Assembly: GCF_041737845.1 (NCBI RefSeq)
Contig: NZ_JBGSQX010000116.1
Span: 38,176 to 102,175, forward strand
DNA length: 64,000 nucleotides
Reading direction: 5' to 3'
Source: Desulfococcus sp041737845
GTDB lineage: Bacteria; Desulfobacterota; Desulfobacteria; Desulfobacterales; Desulfococcaceae
The translations under genes and the position numbers were made by a program. How positions within the stretch are numbered: the first letter of the stretch is position 1; each line of letters opens with the position of its first letter. Shown here piece after piece: positions 53,100-62,907 of this stretch. The notes under the pieces are model-generated. The model saw nothing but the letters and a program-made list of their open reading frames with translations. It ran no database searches and was not told the DNA's origin.

Positions 53100-55946
53100 T
53101 CACAGGGCATCGGCAGGGGTCGGCGGGAGGTCTTTCCCCGCGCTCTTCCTGAGGTTTTTCAGCCACGAATGAAACGGGATCAGGTGGGCGTCGAGCATAT
53201 CGATCAACACGATGACCTCGTGGTGGGTGTATTTGGTCAGGATGAACCGGGGGATTTCCGGGGTGACCTGGTGCGGGGCGAACATCGCGATCATCAGGTC
53301 CAGATACGCCGCACCGGATGCCGCGTGCGCTTTCTTTTTTTCCGGATCGATCTTTTTGAAAACACCCCGCGAGGTGGCCGGACCCCAGCGGCCCCGGAGG
53401 ATCTGGGCCAGGCCGCTTGCCCCGCGCTGGCGCTTTCCCCAGATATAAAGAATGTCCATCATGGCGGTCATGCGCGTCTCCCTGTCCTCGGACCGGAGCA
53501 GGGGCAGAAGCTCCCGGTAATCCCGCTTCCTGAGGACGATCTTCTGCTGAAATTTTCCCATGCCCTCGATGACGGCCGCCACCACGTCGGACCAGAATTT
53601 GGCCTGAACGATGCTGGGCACCAGCAACATGTTGCCGAGGGGTGAAAAGGCGGCCGAAAAGGGCCAGGCCAGGACGCTCCTGAAAAAATTGGCCCGGATG
53701 ACCCGGTTGTCGAACCGGCGGAGCTTGTTGTGGGCCGAAATGTAGAGGCCGTTGGCGATGCAGATCACCAGAAATTTCAGCCACACGAAAAGCAGTCCGG
53801 TGAAGGCGAACGTCCAGGAATAGTCGAACCCCAGCTTGACCATTCCGAGGAGGGGAACCGAAAATCCCGTCCAGAAGAGGGACTGGGTGGTGTTGTCGAA
53901 GTTGACGTCCCGGATGGACCATGCCTTGGGACGGGGCCCTGAAAAAGCGACGAGGTCCACGAATACATTCCGGAAAAAGGTGATCCCGAACCAGACCAGG
54001 GTGTATTCCCAGCCGATCCAGAGGTAGGCCGGGATCACGCCGATGGCCACGCGAATGATGTTTTTGAGCGACGGGTTGAGGTAGCGCCAGGTCCTCAGGG
54101 GGCCGATCTTTTCGATGTGCGCCTCGTCGCCCACCAGATTCGGCCTGAAATGGCCGCTTTTTCCCAGGCAGTATATTTCGTCAATGGTGCCCGGGCTGTT
54201 CGGATCGGTATTCGAGGTCCGCCCCGCCCCGTTGATCAGGTCCGAGACGGGCCTGGGAAGCCGATAATGGGTCTGGCAGAAATATTTGCGGGATTTTTTC
54301 GGGATGCGCGATTCCCGGATGAACCCCATGCCGGGAACCTGAGGCTTCCATCCGGTGGCCGCGCTGGCCGCCAGGGGGATCAGAGGGTCCTGGTGGTATT
54401 TTTCGAGCGCGTTCCCGGCAAGGCCGGGGTCAACGGTCCGACTGTGAAAATCGTTCAGGAATCGCTTCAGTTCCGGGAGGGCGCCGGTGTTGACCAGGCT
54501 GACGAAGCGGGTCAGGCGGATGATCTCGGTCGGGTCCCGGCCCATGCTGTCGCGCATGTTCATCAGCTCGATCTGGTCGATGTGGGGATGGGCCGCAAGA
54601 ACCGTCTCGACGGCGGATTCGAACCCGTGCTCCAGGGGGCGGTTGAAGACGATGACGGCGCCGGACTTTTTCAGATCCGGCATGATCTCCGCTTCGGAGG
54701 CGAAGGCGGAGTCGTAGTCGATGATATTCTTCCCCGAAAAATACTCGCTTTTAATCTCCGCGGGGCTCAAGGCGGTGTAGCGTTTCCGGACCTGGCGGTA
54801 GGCGGTCAGCACCTGTTCGAACTCCCAGCCGGTCAAGATGTCCTCCCGGAACATCTGCCTTGCGATCTCAAATTGGGCCTTGAGGAGGAGAACCCGCTTT
54901 TTCAGCACCTCCTTGAGCTGTTCGTAAATCAGTTCGCTCAGGTGGTTCCGGGAGAACTGGCCGTGGGGAACGATCCTTTCAAGATCGGAGAGCTGCAGCG
55001 GCTGAAGGGCAAAGATGCCGTCCTCGGGAAAGCCCTGGTTGATTTCGATGCGGTGGGTCCGATTGAAATTTTCCAGGATCTCCGTGATGACCCGCCGCCG
55101 GTGATTCGTGTTTTCCTCCAGGCCGTCGTAGAAATGGGCGAGCACCCCGCAGTTCAAATTGAAGAATTCCAGAAAGGCGTCGCAGGTTACGGCGGGCGGC
55201 AGGAACAGGAAATGCTTTCTCCGGGTGCGCCGCCCGACGCTGAACTCGATCCCGATGGAGACCTCGACGCCCAGGATTCGGCCGGCTTCCATCGCCTCGA
55301 AGATGATATCCCGGTGGGGGATGTCGTAGTAGGCCAGGGTGAGGCGGGAAATGCCCTTGATGAAGGCGTCCAGAACAAGCTGGCTGGGGGTTTTTCTTCC
55401 CTCTGAGAGGTTGTCGTGGACATGGGCGTCCCATCCCATGTCCAGGTTTTTGAGCGGCTGGTCTGTTTCCGGGACCTCAAGCCGCCGCAGTTCCTGCAGA
55501 AAGCGGCGGATGGTCGCCTCGTGGCCGTAAGACGCCAGGGAGAAATCGGCTATCATCTCCATCTGGCGGCGTCGGTTCCGGATGTTCTTGACCGCCTCTT
55601 TCATGATTTCCGTCTGGACGCGGGCGGTATTGAGGGGCATGCTGATGGTCTTGGCGTGCAAAGAAAAAGCCACCAGGGTTTTCAGGGCGTGGAGGCGGTC
55701 CCGGACGTTGCTGTGAATCAGTTTCTGGGCGATCCGGATGTAGGATTCCGCAATGCCCATGCGCCGCTTCCGAAACGCCCGGGTAAAGCCGCCCGGGTGG
55801 GAGAGGAGGTCCGGCGTCGCCTCTTCGGTTTGCTCGACCTTCCGGTTCAGCATCTCCACCAGGTCCCGGATCTGGTCGTTGAAGCTCACCGCATCGATGA
55901 CCCGGTTGAACCATCGCCTGAACCGATGCCGTCTGCGATCCATCAT
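53100..55946 (-). CDS. Large membrane protein with a PHP-like phosphoesterase domain
   Basis: I do not know a characterised homologue. The 948-residue protein has a basic helical N-terminus (about 1-165) and a PHP-like domain starting at GWDAHVHDNLSEG (H175, H177) and continuing VEVSIGIEFSVG, the order of metal ligands found in PHP phosphoesterases. A central soluble part (about 300-600) follows, then four or more transmembrane helices (about 635-800: VAIGVIPAYLWIGWEYTLVWF; FTGLLFVWLKFLVICIANGLY, read in parts), and a basic, probably cytoplasmic C-terminus. Its ATG overlaps the stop of the glycerophosphodiesterase gene by four bases, so the two form an operon. A membrane phospholipid- or glycerophosphate-related role is inference from that pairing. 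Confidence 0.75.
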   Translation of the reverse strand: MMDRRRHRFRRWFNRVIDAVSFNDQIRDLVEMLNRKVEQTEEATPDLLSHPGGFTRAFRKRRMGIAESYIRIAQKLIHSNVRDRLHALKTLVAFSLHAKTISMPLNTARVQTEIMKEAVKNIRNRRRQMEMIADFSLASYGHEATIRRFLQELRRLEVPETDQPLKNLDMGWDAHVHDNLSEGRKTPSQLVLDAFIKGISRLTLAYYDIPHRDIIFEAMEAGRILGVEVSIGIEFSVGRRTRRKHFLFLPPAVTCDAFLEFFNLNCGVLAHFYDGLEENTNHRRRVITEILENFNRTHRIEINQGFPEDGIFALQPLQLSDLERIVPHGQFSRNHLSELIYEQLKEVLKKRVLLLKAQFEIARQMFREDILTGWEFEQVLTAYRQVRKRYTALSPAEIKSEYFSGKNIIDYDSAFASEAEIMPDLKKSGAVIVFNRPLEHGFESAVETVLAAHPHIDQIELMNMRDSMGRDPTEIIRLTRFVSLVNTGALPELKRFLNDFHSRTVDPGLAGNALEKYHQDPLIPLAASAATGWKPQVPGMGFIRESRIPKKSRKYFCQTHYRLPRPVSDLINGAGRTSNTDPNSPGTIDEIYCLGKSGHFRPNLVGDEAHIEKIGPLRTWRYLNPSLKNIIRVAIGVIPAYLWIGWEYTLVWFGITFFRNVFVDLVAFSGPRPKAWSIRDVNFDNTTQSLFWTGFSVPLLGMVKLGFDYSWTFAFTGLLFVWLKFLVICIANGLYISAHNKLRRFDNRVIRANFFRSVLAWPFSAAFSPLGNMLLVPSIVQAKFWSDVVAAVIEGMGKFQQKIVLRKRDYRELLPLLRSEDRETRMTAMMDILYIWGKRQRGASGLAQILRGRWGPATSRGVFKKIDPEKKKAHAASGAAYLDLMIAMFAPHQVTPEIPRFILTKYTHHEVIVLIDMLDAHLIPFHSWLKNLRKSAGKDLPPTPADAL

Positions 55947-56722
55947 ACCCGCCGCTCCTCGCTGCCGGAATTCGACAGACAGGCCGCCGCCGCCACAGGG
56001 TCGTCCGTGAATATGCCGTCAACCCCCATGTCAAGCAATGACAGGATCTGTTTGCGGGAATTGACGGTATAGGTGAACACCCGCAGCCCCATGGCGTGGG
56101 CCTGGTCGATCCGTGTCCGGTTCACATATCGGTAATCGACGTTCCAGGAAAAAGCGCCGATGCGTTGACATACGTCGAAAACCCCGCCAAGGCCGGCCCC
56201 TTCGGTCAGGTACCCAAGTGCCGGCGGGCGTTCCATCCGGGAGATTTCGGTCAGAACCCGGGCGTCAAAGCTGGAGACCACGACATCGTCTGTCATGTGT
56301 TGACGATGCAGGAGCTCCCATACCTGGCGTTCGACGGCATCCTCCGGGTGACGGGTGTCATAGGCCTCGGGCTTGATCTCGATATTGACGGCGGCCCGTC
56401 CGACCGCCATCTTCAGCACATCCGCCAGGGTCGGGACGGGCTCCCCCGTGAACCTACGGGAGAACCAGCCGCCGGCATCCAGCCGCTTCAATTCGGCCAG
56501 AGTATGGTCCATCACCCTGCCGCGGCCGTTCGTGGTCCGGTCGAGGGTCTCGTCGTGGATGACCACGAGTTCCCGGTCCCGGGTCAGCGTCACATCCAGT
56601 TCGATCATCTGAACCTTTGATTCGAGGGCTTTTTCAAAAGCGATGAGGGTATTTTCCGGGTATCGCAGACTGCAGCCGCGGTGGGCGATGATCAGCGGAT
56701 ACCGGAGGCGCTGCATCTTCAT
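55943..56722 (-). CDS. Glycerophosphodiester phosphodiesterase
   Basis: A 259-residue TIM-barrel enzyme that hydrolyses glycerophosphodiesters to glycerol-3-phosphate and an alcohol. The catalytic and metal-site motifs are IIAHRGCSLRYPENTLIAF in part, with the HRG histidine, MIELDVTLTRD, VVIHDETLDRTTNG (second histidine) and VNIEIKPE. No signal peptide is present, so it acts in the cytoplasm. AGGAGG lies just before the ATG at 56722. A TATAAT box (56774-56769 on the minus strand) lies about 47 bases upstream. The gene is coupled to the PHP-like membrane protein gene downstream. Confidence 0.93.
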   Translation of the reverse strand: MKMQRLRYPLIIAHRGCSLRYPENTLIAFEKALESKVQMIELDVTLTRDRELVVIHDETLDRTTNGRGRVMDHTLAELKRLDAGGWFSRRFTGEPVPTLADVLKMAVGRAAVNIEIKPEAYDTRHPEDAVERQVWELLHRQHMTDDVVVSSFDARVLTEISRMERPPALGYLTEGAGLGGVFDVCQRIGAFSWNVDYRYVNRTRIDQAHAMGLRVFTYTVNSRKQILSLLDMGVDGIFTDDPVAAAACLSNSGSEERRV

Positions 56723-57101
56723 CGAACCTCCTGACAAGGGCGATTGAATTTTTCAACCTTTGATAAATATTATAAATCGGGGGCGTCGTCCACTGAAAAG
56801 TGGCGCTGTGGGCGCACCGCCCGTCTTCCTGATGAAATCGAACACCTGATTGCGGCGGCGGCGCAGCGTATCGCCGGAAAGTCTAAAGATTTTGGTTTTT
56901 TTGATAGCGGCCATATCTTCTCTATGCTTCAATTGCCGATGGGTTTTGGAATTCGGTGTCGGCCTGCCGGGCGTCATGAAGATCCCGACGGCGCCTGGAC
57001 AACAATGCATGATCATCATTTCATATCATACCGGCCTGTTGCGTTTTTTTTGACCCGGCGGCATCCGGGGCCTTGAGACGCCGGGCGGGGGAGGTCAAGC
57101 G
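56723..57101. other. Divergent spacer between the phosphodiesterase and rtcB genes
   Basis: 379 bases with no supported gene. On the minus strand a perfect TATAAT (56774-56769) suits the phosphodiesterase gene, although the -35 position is weak. No clear sigma70 or sigma54 promoter for rtcB was seen. Confidence 0.5.
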
Positions 57102-58541
57102 ATGGCGAGCGAACTGATCCAGATTGACGAATATACATGGGAAATTCCCAGAACCGGAAACATGCGGGTTCCGGGAAGGATTTATGCCAGTGAGTCCATG
57201 ATCGAAGTGATCCGGCACGAGGATGCCTTGACCCAGGTGGCCAACGTGGCGACACTTCCGGGCATTGTGAAAGCCTCTCTGGCCATGCCGGACATTCACC
57301 AGGGGTATGGGTTTTCCATCGGAGGGGTGGCGGCTTTCGACTGGAACGAGGGGGTCGTCTCCCCAGGGGGTGTCGGCTATGATATCAACTGCGGCGTCAG
57401 GCTTTCGACGACGCGGTTGGAAGAAAGCGATGTGAGGCCCCGACTGGAGGACCTGGTCAACGGGCTCTACCGGAACATTCCCTCCGGGGTCGGGTCCCAG
57501 GGGACGATCACCCTTACGGAGCGGGAGGAAAAAGAGGTCCTCAGAACCGGCAGTCCGTGGGCGGTTGAACGCGGCTTCGGTCAGGAGGGCGATATCGAGC
57601 ATACCGAAGACGGCGGATGCCTGTCCGGCGCAAACCCCGACGAGGTGAGCGACAGGGCGCTCGCTCGGGGGAAAAAGCAGTTGGGGACCCTGGGGTCGGG
57701 CAACCATTTTCTCGAGGTCGGCGTGGTGGACGAAATCTACGACGAAAGGGTGGCGCAGGCCTTCGGCCTCTCCGAAGGCCAGGTGACGGTGATGCTCCAT
57801 TCGGGGTCCCGGGGCCTGGGGTATCAGATCTGCGACGATTTCCTGGCGGTCATGGCCCGGCACGTCCAGACCCTCCCGTTTGAGTTGCCGGACCGTCAGC
57901 TCTCGTGTGCGATGATCCAGTCCGATCCCGGCAAGCGGTATTTTTCCGCCATGGCCTGCGCCGCAAATTATGCATGGGCCAACCGTCAGATCCTCATGTA
58001 TCTGGCCCGGGAGGTATTTCTGAAGGTTCTGCGTATCGGGCCCAGGGATCTTGGCATGCGGCTGCTGTATGACGTGTGTCATAACATCGCCAAAAAGGAG
58101 GAGCATCTGGTGGACGGCAAACCGCGCACCGTCTGTGTTCACCGGAAGGGGGCGACCCGGTCCTTTCCAGCGGGACACATGGCGGTGTCTCCGGCGTATC
58201 GGGGCGTGGGGCAGCCGGTCCTGGTGCCCGGAGATATGGGAACGGCATCCTATGTTCTGGTGGGAACGGACAAAGCCCTGAACGAGACCTTTGGTTCCAC
58301 CTGTCACGGGGCCGGCAGGGTGCTGAGCCGCACCGCCGCCAAAAAGGCGGCCAGAGGGCGGGCCATCTACCGGGAACTGGAGGACAGGGGAATCCTCGTG
58401 CGATGGACCGGGCGGGGCACCATGGCGGAAGAGATGCCGGACGCCTACAAGGATATCTCCCAGGTTGTTGAGGTCGTCCACGGTGCGGGTCTTTCCAGAA
58501 AAGTCGCCCGGCTAAGACCCATGGCGGTTGTAAAAGGGTAA
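57102..58541 (+). CDS. rtcB: RNA ligase RtcB
   Basis: A 479-residue GTP- and manganese-dependent ligase that joins 2',3'-cyclic phosphate or 3'-phosphate RNA ends to 5'-hydroxyl ends. Motifs include MPDIHQGYGFSIGGVAAFD, GGVGYDINCGVRL (metal-binding Asp/Cys), LGSGNHFLEV, HSGSRGLGYQICDDF and HRKGATRSFPAG. Near the C-terminus STCHGAGRVLSR contains the histidine that is guanylylated in studied homologues. Length is normal. Its activator archease is encoded 4 kb upstream on the same strand. It is not preceded by an rtcR-type regulator in this window. Confidence 0.96.
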   Translation: MASELIQIDEYTWEIPRTGNMRVPGRIYASESMIEVIRHEDALTQVANVATLPGIVKASLAMPDIHQGYGFSIGGVAAFDWNEGVVSPGGVGYDINCGVRLSTTRLEESDVRPRLEDLVNGLYRNIPSGVGSQGTITLTEREEKEVLRTGSPWAVERGFGQEGDIEHTEDGGCLSGANPDEVSDRALARGKKQLGTLGSGNHFLEVGVVDEIYDERVAQAFGLSEGQVTVMLHSGSRGLGYQICDDFLAVMARHVQTLPFELPDRQLSCAMIQSDPGKRYFSAMACAANYAWANRQILMYLAREVFLKVLRIGPRDLGMRLLYDVCHNIAKKEEHLVDGKPRTVCVHRKGATRSFPAGHMAVSPAYRGVGQPVLVPGDMGTASYVLVGTDKALNETFGSTCHGAGRVLSRTAAKKAARGRAIYRELEDRGILVRWTGRGTMAEEMPDAYKDISQVVEVVHGAGLSRKVARLRPMAVVKG

Positions 58542-58665
58542 TAATACCATTTGAGTTTTGGTAAAATTTGTGATTTATATTTGTACAGTGTCGGCCAAGC
58601 CTTGTTATAATTAATATTATATATTTTTTGCCGGACGCAACACAAGACCTTCCGGCGGCATTTTC

Positions 58666-58703
58666 GCGGCATCATGCCATGAAGGCTCGATCTATGATGC
58701 CGC
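58666..58703. repeat. Inverted repeat upstream of the HD-GYP gene
   Basis: GCGGCATCAT (58666-58675) and ATGATGCCGC (58694-58703) are perfect inverted copies with an 18-base spacer. They could form a terminator-like stem after rtcB or an operator for the next gene; the surrounding DNA is AT-rich. Confidence 0.45.
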
Positions 58704-58801
58704 TTCGCGGAATAGCGGTGATCCTGAATTTCGTAATGGATAATGTGACGACAATTTGACGCACGACTCCTGCGTTGTTCTCATTCGAAGGCCTGCTCCC
58801 C

Positions 58802-60745
58802 ATGCGACTGTTGACACCTAAACAGAAAAGCGACATCGGCATACGCCTGCAGACCAAATTTATGATCGGCATCATCCTGCTGGAATGCATGATCATGACC
58901 ATCACCATCATGGTGGTCGAACGCAGGATGCACAACTCGATCATGGAAGAATTCCTCAAGCGGGGCGTTTCCATCGCTAAAAATCTCGCGGCTGTGAATA
59001 CGAGCCTGGTATCGACCTACAATTATGTCGGCATGGAACAGAATGTGGCGGAAACCGTTACGGGAAACGAACTGGTTTATGCCATGATCCAGCTCTTCGA
59101 CGGCGAACTTGCCGCGTATCGGGGGGCCGCCCACCTCAAGGAGCACATCCTGAAATCGCTGCTCGCAGCCGGCGATGAGGAAACCAGCGGCGTGTCGATC
59201 CGGTATCTGGAATCTGACGGCGGCAGTAAAAAGATATGTGAAATCGCAGCACCCATCAGCGTCCTTGACAAACACTGGGCCACCGTCCGGATCGGATTGT
59301 CCCTGGAGTCCATGAACGCTGGAATCGAACAGACCCGAAGAACCCTGCTGATCCTGGGCGCTATCGTGCTCATTTTGAGCTGCCTGGTATCCATCCTTTT
59401 CTCGACGCGCATCACCCGGCCGATCGCAACCTTGATGAAGCATGTCGAAGGCATCTCAAAGGGGGATTATGACCAGGAGATCCGGGTCGAATCCCGCGAC
59501 GAAATCGGCTACCTGGCCCACCGTTTCGGCAAGATGCAGGAAAAGCTGAAGGATCATATTCAGATCATAGAAGATTCCAACAATGAGCTGACCTTGACCA
59601 ACCAGCGGCTGCGGCATCTCTTTGAAGCCAGTCAGGCCATCAACTCCCTGAAAAACCACGATCGGCTCTATGACCAGATCCTGGAGGTGGTCCTCTCGGC
59701 CACCGAGACCCTGGCCGCGTCTCTTCTCATCCTGGAGCCGGATCAATCGGCGAAAATGGTCGCGAGCGTCATCAAACCCCAGGTGGACGAAAAGGATCTG
59801 CATCGGTTTCAGAAGCTTCTTGAAGAGCGTCCGTTTTTTGACAGGAACTACCTCATCGCCATCAGTGAAAACGCCTCCGTATCCGGATATGACGGCGACG
59901 CCGGGGCACCCTTCGTCAAATCAAGCGTCAGTTTTTTTCCTGAAGTCGAACTCATCTCGATACCGCTGCGTCAATCCAATGACATCGCCGGGTTCATCAA
60001 CCTCATCCGCCATCAGAAGGAAGCCATGGTGTTGGGAGAGGTGCAGACGCTCTGCGTGCTGGCCAGCCAGACCACAACGTCCATCGAAAACATCCGGCTG
60101 TTCGCTCAGCTTGAAAACGCCTATATCAGCTCGATCAAATCCTTGGCCAAGTCATTGGAGTTTAAAGACAAATATACCCACGGCCATGGGGAGCGGGTGG
60201 CTGACCTGAGTCGGGAAATCGGCAGGCGCATCAACCTGGAGGCCAAATCTCTGCAGATCCTCTATAATGCCGCACTCCTTCACGATATCGGCAAGATCGG
60301 CGTCATCGATAACATCCTAAACAAAATCAGCATGCTGGATAATTCCGAGTACCAGGCCATTCAGCGGCACCCGGTGATCGGCGAGGAGATTCTGAAGCCC
60401 ATCGTCTCCCTCCGGGAAGAGCGCCGAATTGTCCGTCATCACCATGAAAGGGAGGACGGCCGGGGCTATCCAGACGGCCTGACGGGAGACCATCTCTCCC
60501 TGTCGGAAAAGATCATCATCGCCGCCGATGCCTTCGACGCCATGAACTCCATAAGGAGCTACCGGGAGTCGCTTCCGTCCCGCAGCATCAAAACAGAACT
60601 GATTAACAACAGGGGGCGGCAGTTCGATGGTCAGGTGGTGGATGTCCTTCTGGAAATCTACGAAGAGCGGCTGGCCCAAGGCAACGTATATGATTTTGCA
60701 GAAAAAAGCCGCTTGATTCAGTTGCCGATAGGTAAAAGAATATAA
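58802..60745 (+). CDS. Membrane HD-GYP cyclic-di-GMP phosphodiesterase with HAMP and GAF domains
   Basis: A 647-residue signalling protein that probably degrades cyclic di-GMP. The ATG at 58802 is used; a TTG nine codons upstream is less likely. Two transmembrane helices (about 20-40 and 180-200) enclose a periplasmic sensor of about 140 residues. A HAMP domain (about 200-255), a coiled coil, a GAF domain (about 285-440) and an HD-GYP domain follow. Catalytic motifs are intact: HDIGKIG starting at H494, and HHHEREDGRGYPDGL from about 546. It lies 244 bases upstream of a solute-binding protein gene on the same strand; a shared role is possible but unproven. Confidence 0.92.
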   Translation: MRLLTPKQKSDIGIRLQTKFMIGIILLECMIMTITIMVVERRMHNSIMEEFLKRGVSIAKNLAAVNTSLVSTYNYVGMEQNVAETVTGNELVYAMIQLFDGELAAYRGAAHLKEHILKSLLAAGDEETSGVSIRYLESDGGSKKICEIAAPISVLDKHWATVRIGLSLESMNAGIEQTRRTLLILGAIVLILSCLVSILFSTRITRPIATLMKHVEGISKGDYDQEIRVESRDEIGYLAHRFGKMQEKLKDHIQIIEDSNNELTLTNQRLRHLFEASQAINSLKNHDRLYDQILEVVLSATETLAASLLILEPDQSAKMVASVIKPQVDEKDLHRFQKLLEERPFFDRNYLIAISENASVSGYDGDAGAPFVKSSVSFFPEVELISIPLRQSNDIAGFINLIRHQKEAMVLGEVQTLCVLASQTTTSIENIRLFAQLENAYISSIKSLAKSLEFKDKYTHGHGERVADLSREIGRRINLEAKSLQILYNAALLHDIGKIGVIDNILNKISMLDNSEYQAIQRHPVIGEEILKPIVSLREERRIVRHHHEREDGRGYPDGLTGDHLSLSEKIIIAADAFDAMNSIRSYRESLPSRSIKTELINNRGRQFDGQVVDVLLEIYEERLAQGNVYDFAEKSRLIQLPIGKRI

Positions 60746-60989
60746 GCCCCATTGATAATTTTGGCACGATATGTGCTCAGAATTTCGTTCAAGGGATCCT
60801 GATGGCACTGTCGGTAGATTGGTCCACCCGGATGTTTTTCCGATTCGTCATGATTGGTGTTGGTGGCCATGGATCGGAAATGATGGGTGGCTTTTTTTGG
60901 CCCTTCGTTTTGAGTCCGCCGGAAAAGATTCATCAGAAAAGGCACGCGCCGGACTGAAACACCAAAAATATGGAGAGGAAGAGAAGAAG

Positions 60990-62612
60990 ATGATGCTACT
61001 CAAAATTATCAGCTCGCGAAATCGAATTATGCTTTTGGTCATGGTCGCATGCGTGTTGTGCGGAACCCCTGCCTGGGCTGTTCCGGGGCCGGTTTCGGGT
61101 GGAAAATACAACATTCCCCTCTCCGGCGAACCCAGTTCTCTTGATCCGGCGTATATCACCGACATTTATGCCGTAAACGTGGCCAACAACCTCTTCGACG
61201 GCCTGGTGGAATACGACAAAGACCTGAATATTGTTCCCGCCATCGCGGATATCTGGAAGATTGCCCGGGATCATAAATCCTATACCTTCCTGCTCCGAAA
61301 GGATATCCGGTTCCACAACGGCCGGATCGTGACGGCGGACGATTTCGTGTTTTCATTCCGCAGGATTCTGGATCCGGCGACCGGTTCGCCCGTGGCGTCC
61401 TTTTTCATGAACATCGAAGGGGCGAAAGCCTTCAGCGAAGGATCGAGCGACACGGTTTCCGGCCTCATCGCCAGGGATCCCCATACCCTGATCATCCGGC
61501 TGGAGGAGCCCTATGCACCCTTCCTGTCGATCCTGGCCATGGCGAACGCCAAGGTGGTTCCCAAAGAGGCGATGGGCGTGGATTTCAGCAAAAAGCCCAT
61601 CGGCACCGGGCCGTTTCGATTTGAATCCTGGGAGCCGGGGAAGAGCATCATCCTTTCGGCAAACGGTTCATATTTCGGGGGCCGGCCCCACCTGGACTCC
61701 CTCTATTTTCAGATTTACCCCAATAACGAGCTTGAAAGAATCTTCGATGATTTTGAAAGGGGGTATCTGGAAGAATCCATCATTCCGAGCGACAAATATG
61801 AGATGATCCATACGAACCCGAACTATACCCAGCGGTACAATATGGTGTCCAAACCCTCATTAAACCTGGTTTACATCGGCATCAACGTCAAGATCCCCCC
61901 CTTGGACAATGTCAAGGTCCGTCAGGCAATCTCGTGCGCCGTCGATACGGACACCATCGTCAAGGAGATCACCAAACGGGGCAACATCCGCGCCAAGGGC
62001 ATTCTGCCGCCGGGCATCGCCGGGTTCAATCCCGATTTCAAGGGGTATACCTACAATCTCGATATGGCCAAGCGCCTTCTGGAGGAGGCCGGTCATCCCA
62101 TGGGGAAGGGCATTCCTCCCCTTGAGATATGGACCGCATCCAAATCAGAGAGCGTTCAGTTGGAGCTGGCGGCCTATCAGAAATATCTGGGCGCCGTCGG
62201 CATCATGGTGACCCCCAGGGTTGCGGATGACTGGAAGCATTTTGTCTCGCTCATCGATGCCAAAAAAGTGCCTCTTTTTTATGCCGCATGGTATGGAGAT
62301 TATCCAGACCCTGATAACTTTCTTTATGTCCTTTTCCATTCCAAAAGCCGAACCAACCGGATGGGGTATGCCAATCCCATCATTGATCAGACGCTTGAAG
62401 AGGCCCGCCGCGAGATGGATTATATGAAACGTGTCGAAATCTACCGCGAGGCCCAGCGGCTGATCATGTCGGAGGCCCCCGTCATCACCCAGCATGTCAA
62501 CAGCTTCAACTACCTCTTTCAGCCCTGGGTGAAGGGTGTTGAAATCAGTTATCTGGGGGGGGCCTATATTCCGTTCCGGAAGGTGTGGATCGATTTCAAG
62601 ACCACCCAATAG
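60990..62612 (+). CDS. Family 5 ABC-type solute-binding protein (peptide/nickel type)
   Basis: A 540-residue periplasmic protein of the DppA/OppA family. It starts MMLLKIISSR after GAGAGGAA, with a signal peptide ending TPAWA. Family motifs are GEPSSLDPAYITDIYAVNVANNLFDGL in part, YTFLLRKDIRFHNG and the VRQAISCAVDTDTIV segment. Substrates of this family are oligopeptides, nickel chelates or other small molecules, and the sequence alone does not decide. No permease or ATPase gene follows, so it is either an orphan binding protein or works with a transporter elsewhere. With an HD-GYP protein upstream it might act in sensing. Confidence 0.92.
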   Translation: MMLLKIISSRNRIMLLVMVACVLCGTPAWAVPGPVSGGKYNIPLSGEPSSLDPAYITDIYAVNVANNLFDGLVEYDKDLNIVPAIADIWKIARDHKSYTFLLRKDIRFHNGRIVTADDFVFSFRRILDPATGSPVASFFMNIEGAKAFSEGSSDTVSGLIARDPHTLIIRLEEPYAPFLSILAMANAKVVPKEAMGVDFSKKPIGTGPFRFESWEPGKSIILSANGSYFGGRPHLDSLYFQIYPNNELERIFDDFERGYLEESIIPSDKYEMIHTNPNYTQRYNMVSKPSLNLVYIGINVKIPPLDNVKVRQAISCAVDTDTIVKEITKRGNIRAKGILPPGIAGFNPDFKGYTYNLDMAKRLLEEAGHPMGKGIPPLEIWTASKSESVQLELAAYQKYLGAVGIMVTPRVADDWKHFVSLIDAKKVPLFYAAWYGDYPDPDNFLYVLFHSKSRTNRMGYANPIIDQTLEEARREMDYMKRVEIYREAQRLIMSEAPVITQHVNSFNYLFQPWVKGVEISYLGGAYIPFRKVWIDFKTTQ

Positions 62613-62907
62613 CCTGATAATGAATCAAAAAAGATAAAAAAAACGCCGCCCTGAATTTCCGGTGGTCCGGTCGGATGCGGATGCACGAATGCGCCGGAAG
62701 AAGCGGCTCGGATCGCAATTTCTCAAGTTTGGCCCGATTTTTCGGGCAATTTCCCAACAAAATAATATAAAAATTTTCCCTTGTTTTAACGCGGTGGATT
62801 TTTTAATATGCATTATAAAAAAAATTATAGCCTTTTATTCCACCGGGCAGGACACTTCGGAAGCAGAAGACAAAACAACGGGAAAAAGAAATAGATTAGG
62901 GGGACCG
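62613..62907. other. AT-rich spacer before the truncated subtilase gene
   Basis: About 295 bases with no supported gene. It is markedly AT-rich between 62757 and 62845. A CGGTGGA...TCCACCG pair with a wide spacing of about 40 bases is visible near 62790-62845. A good ribosome binding site (TTAGGGGG) precedes the ATG at 62908. Confidence 0.5.
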
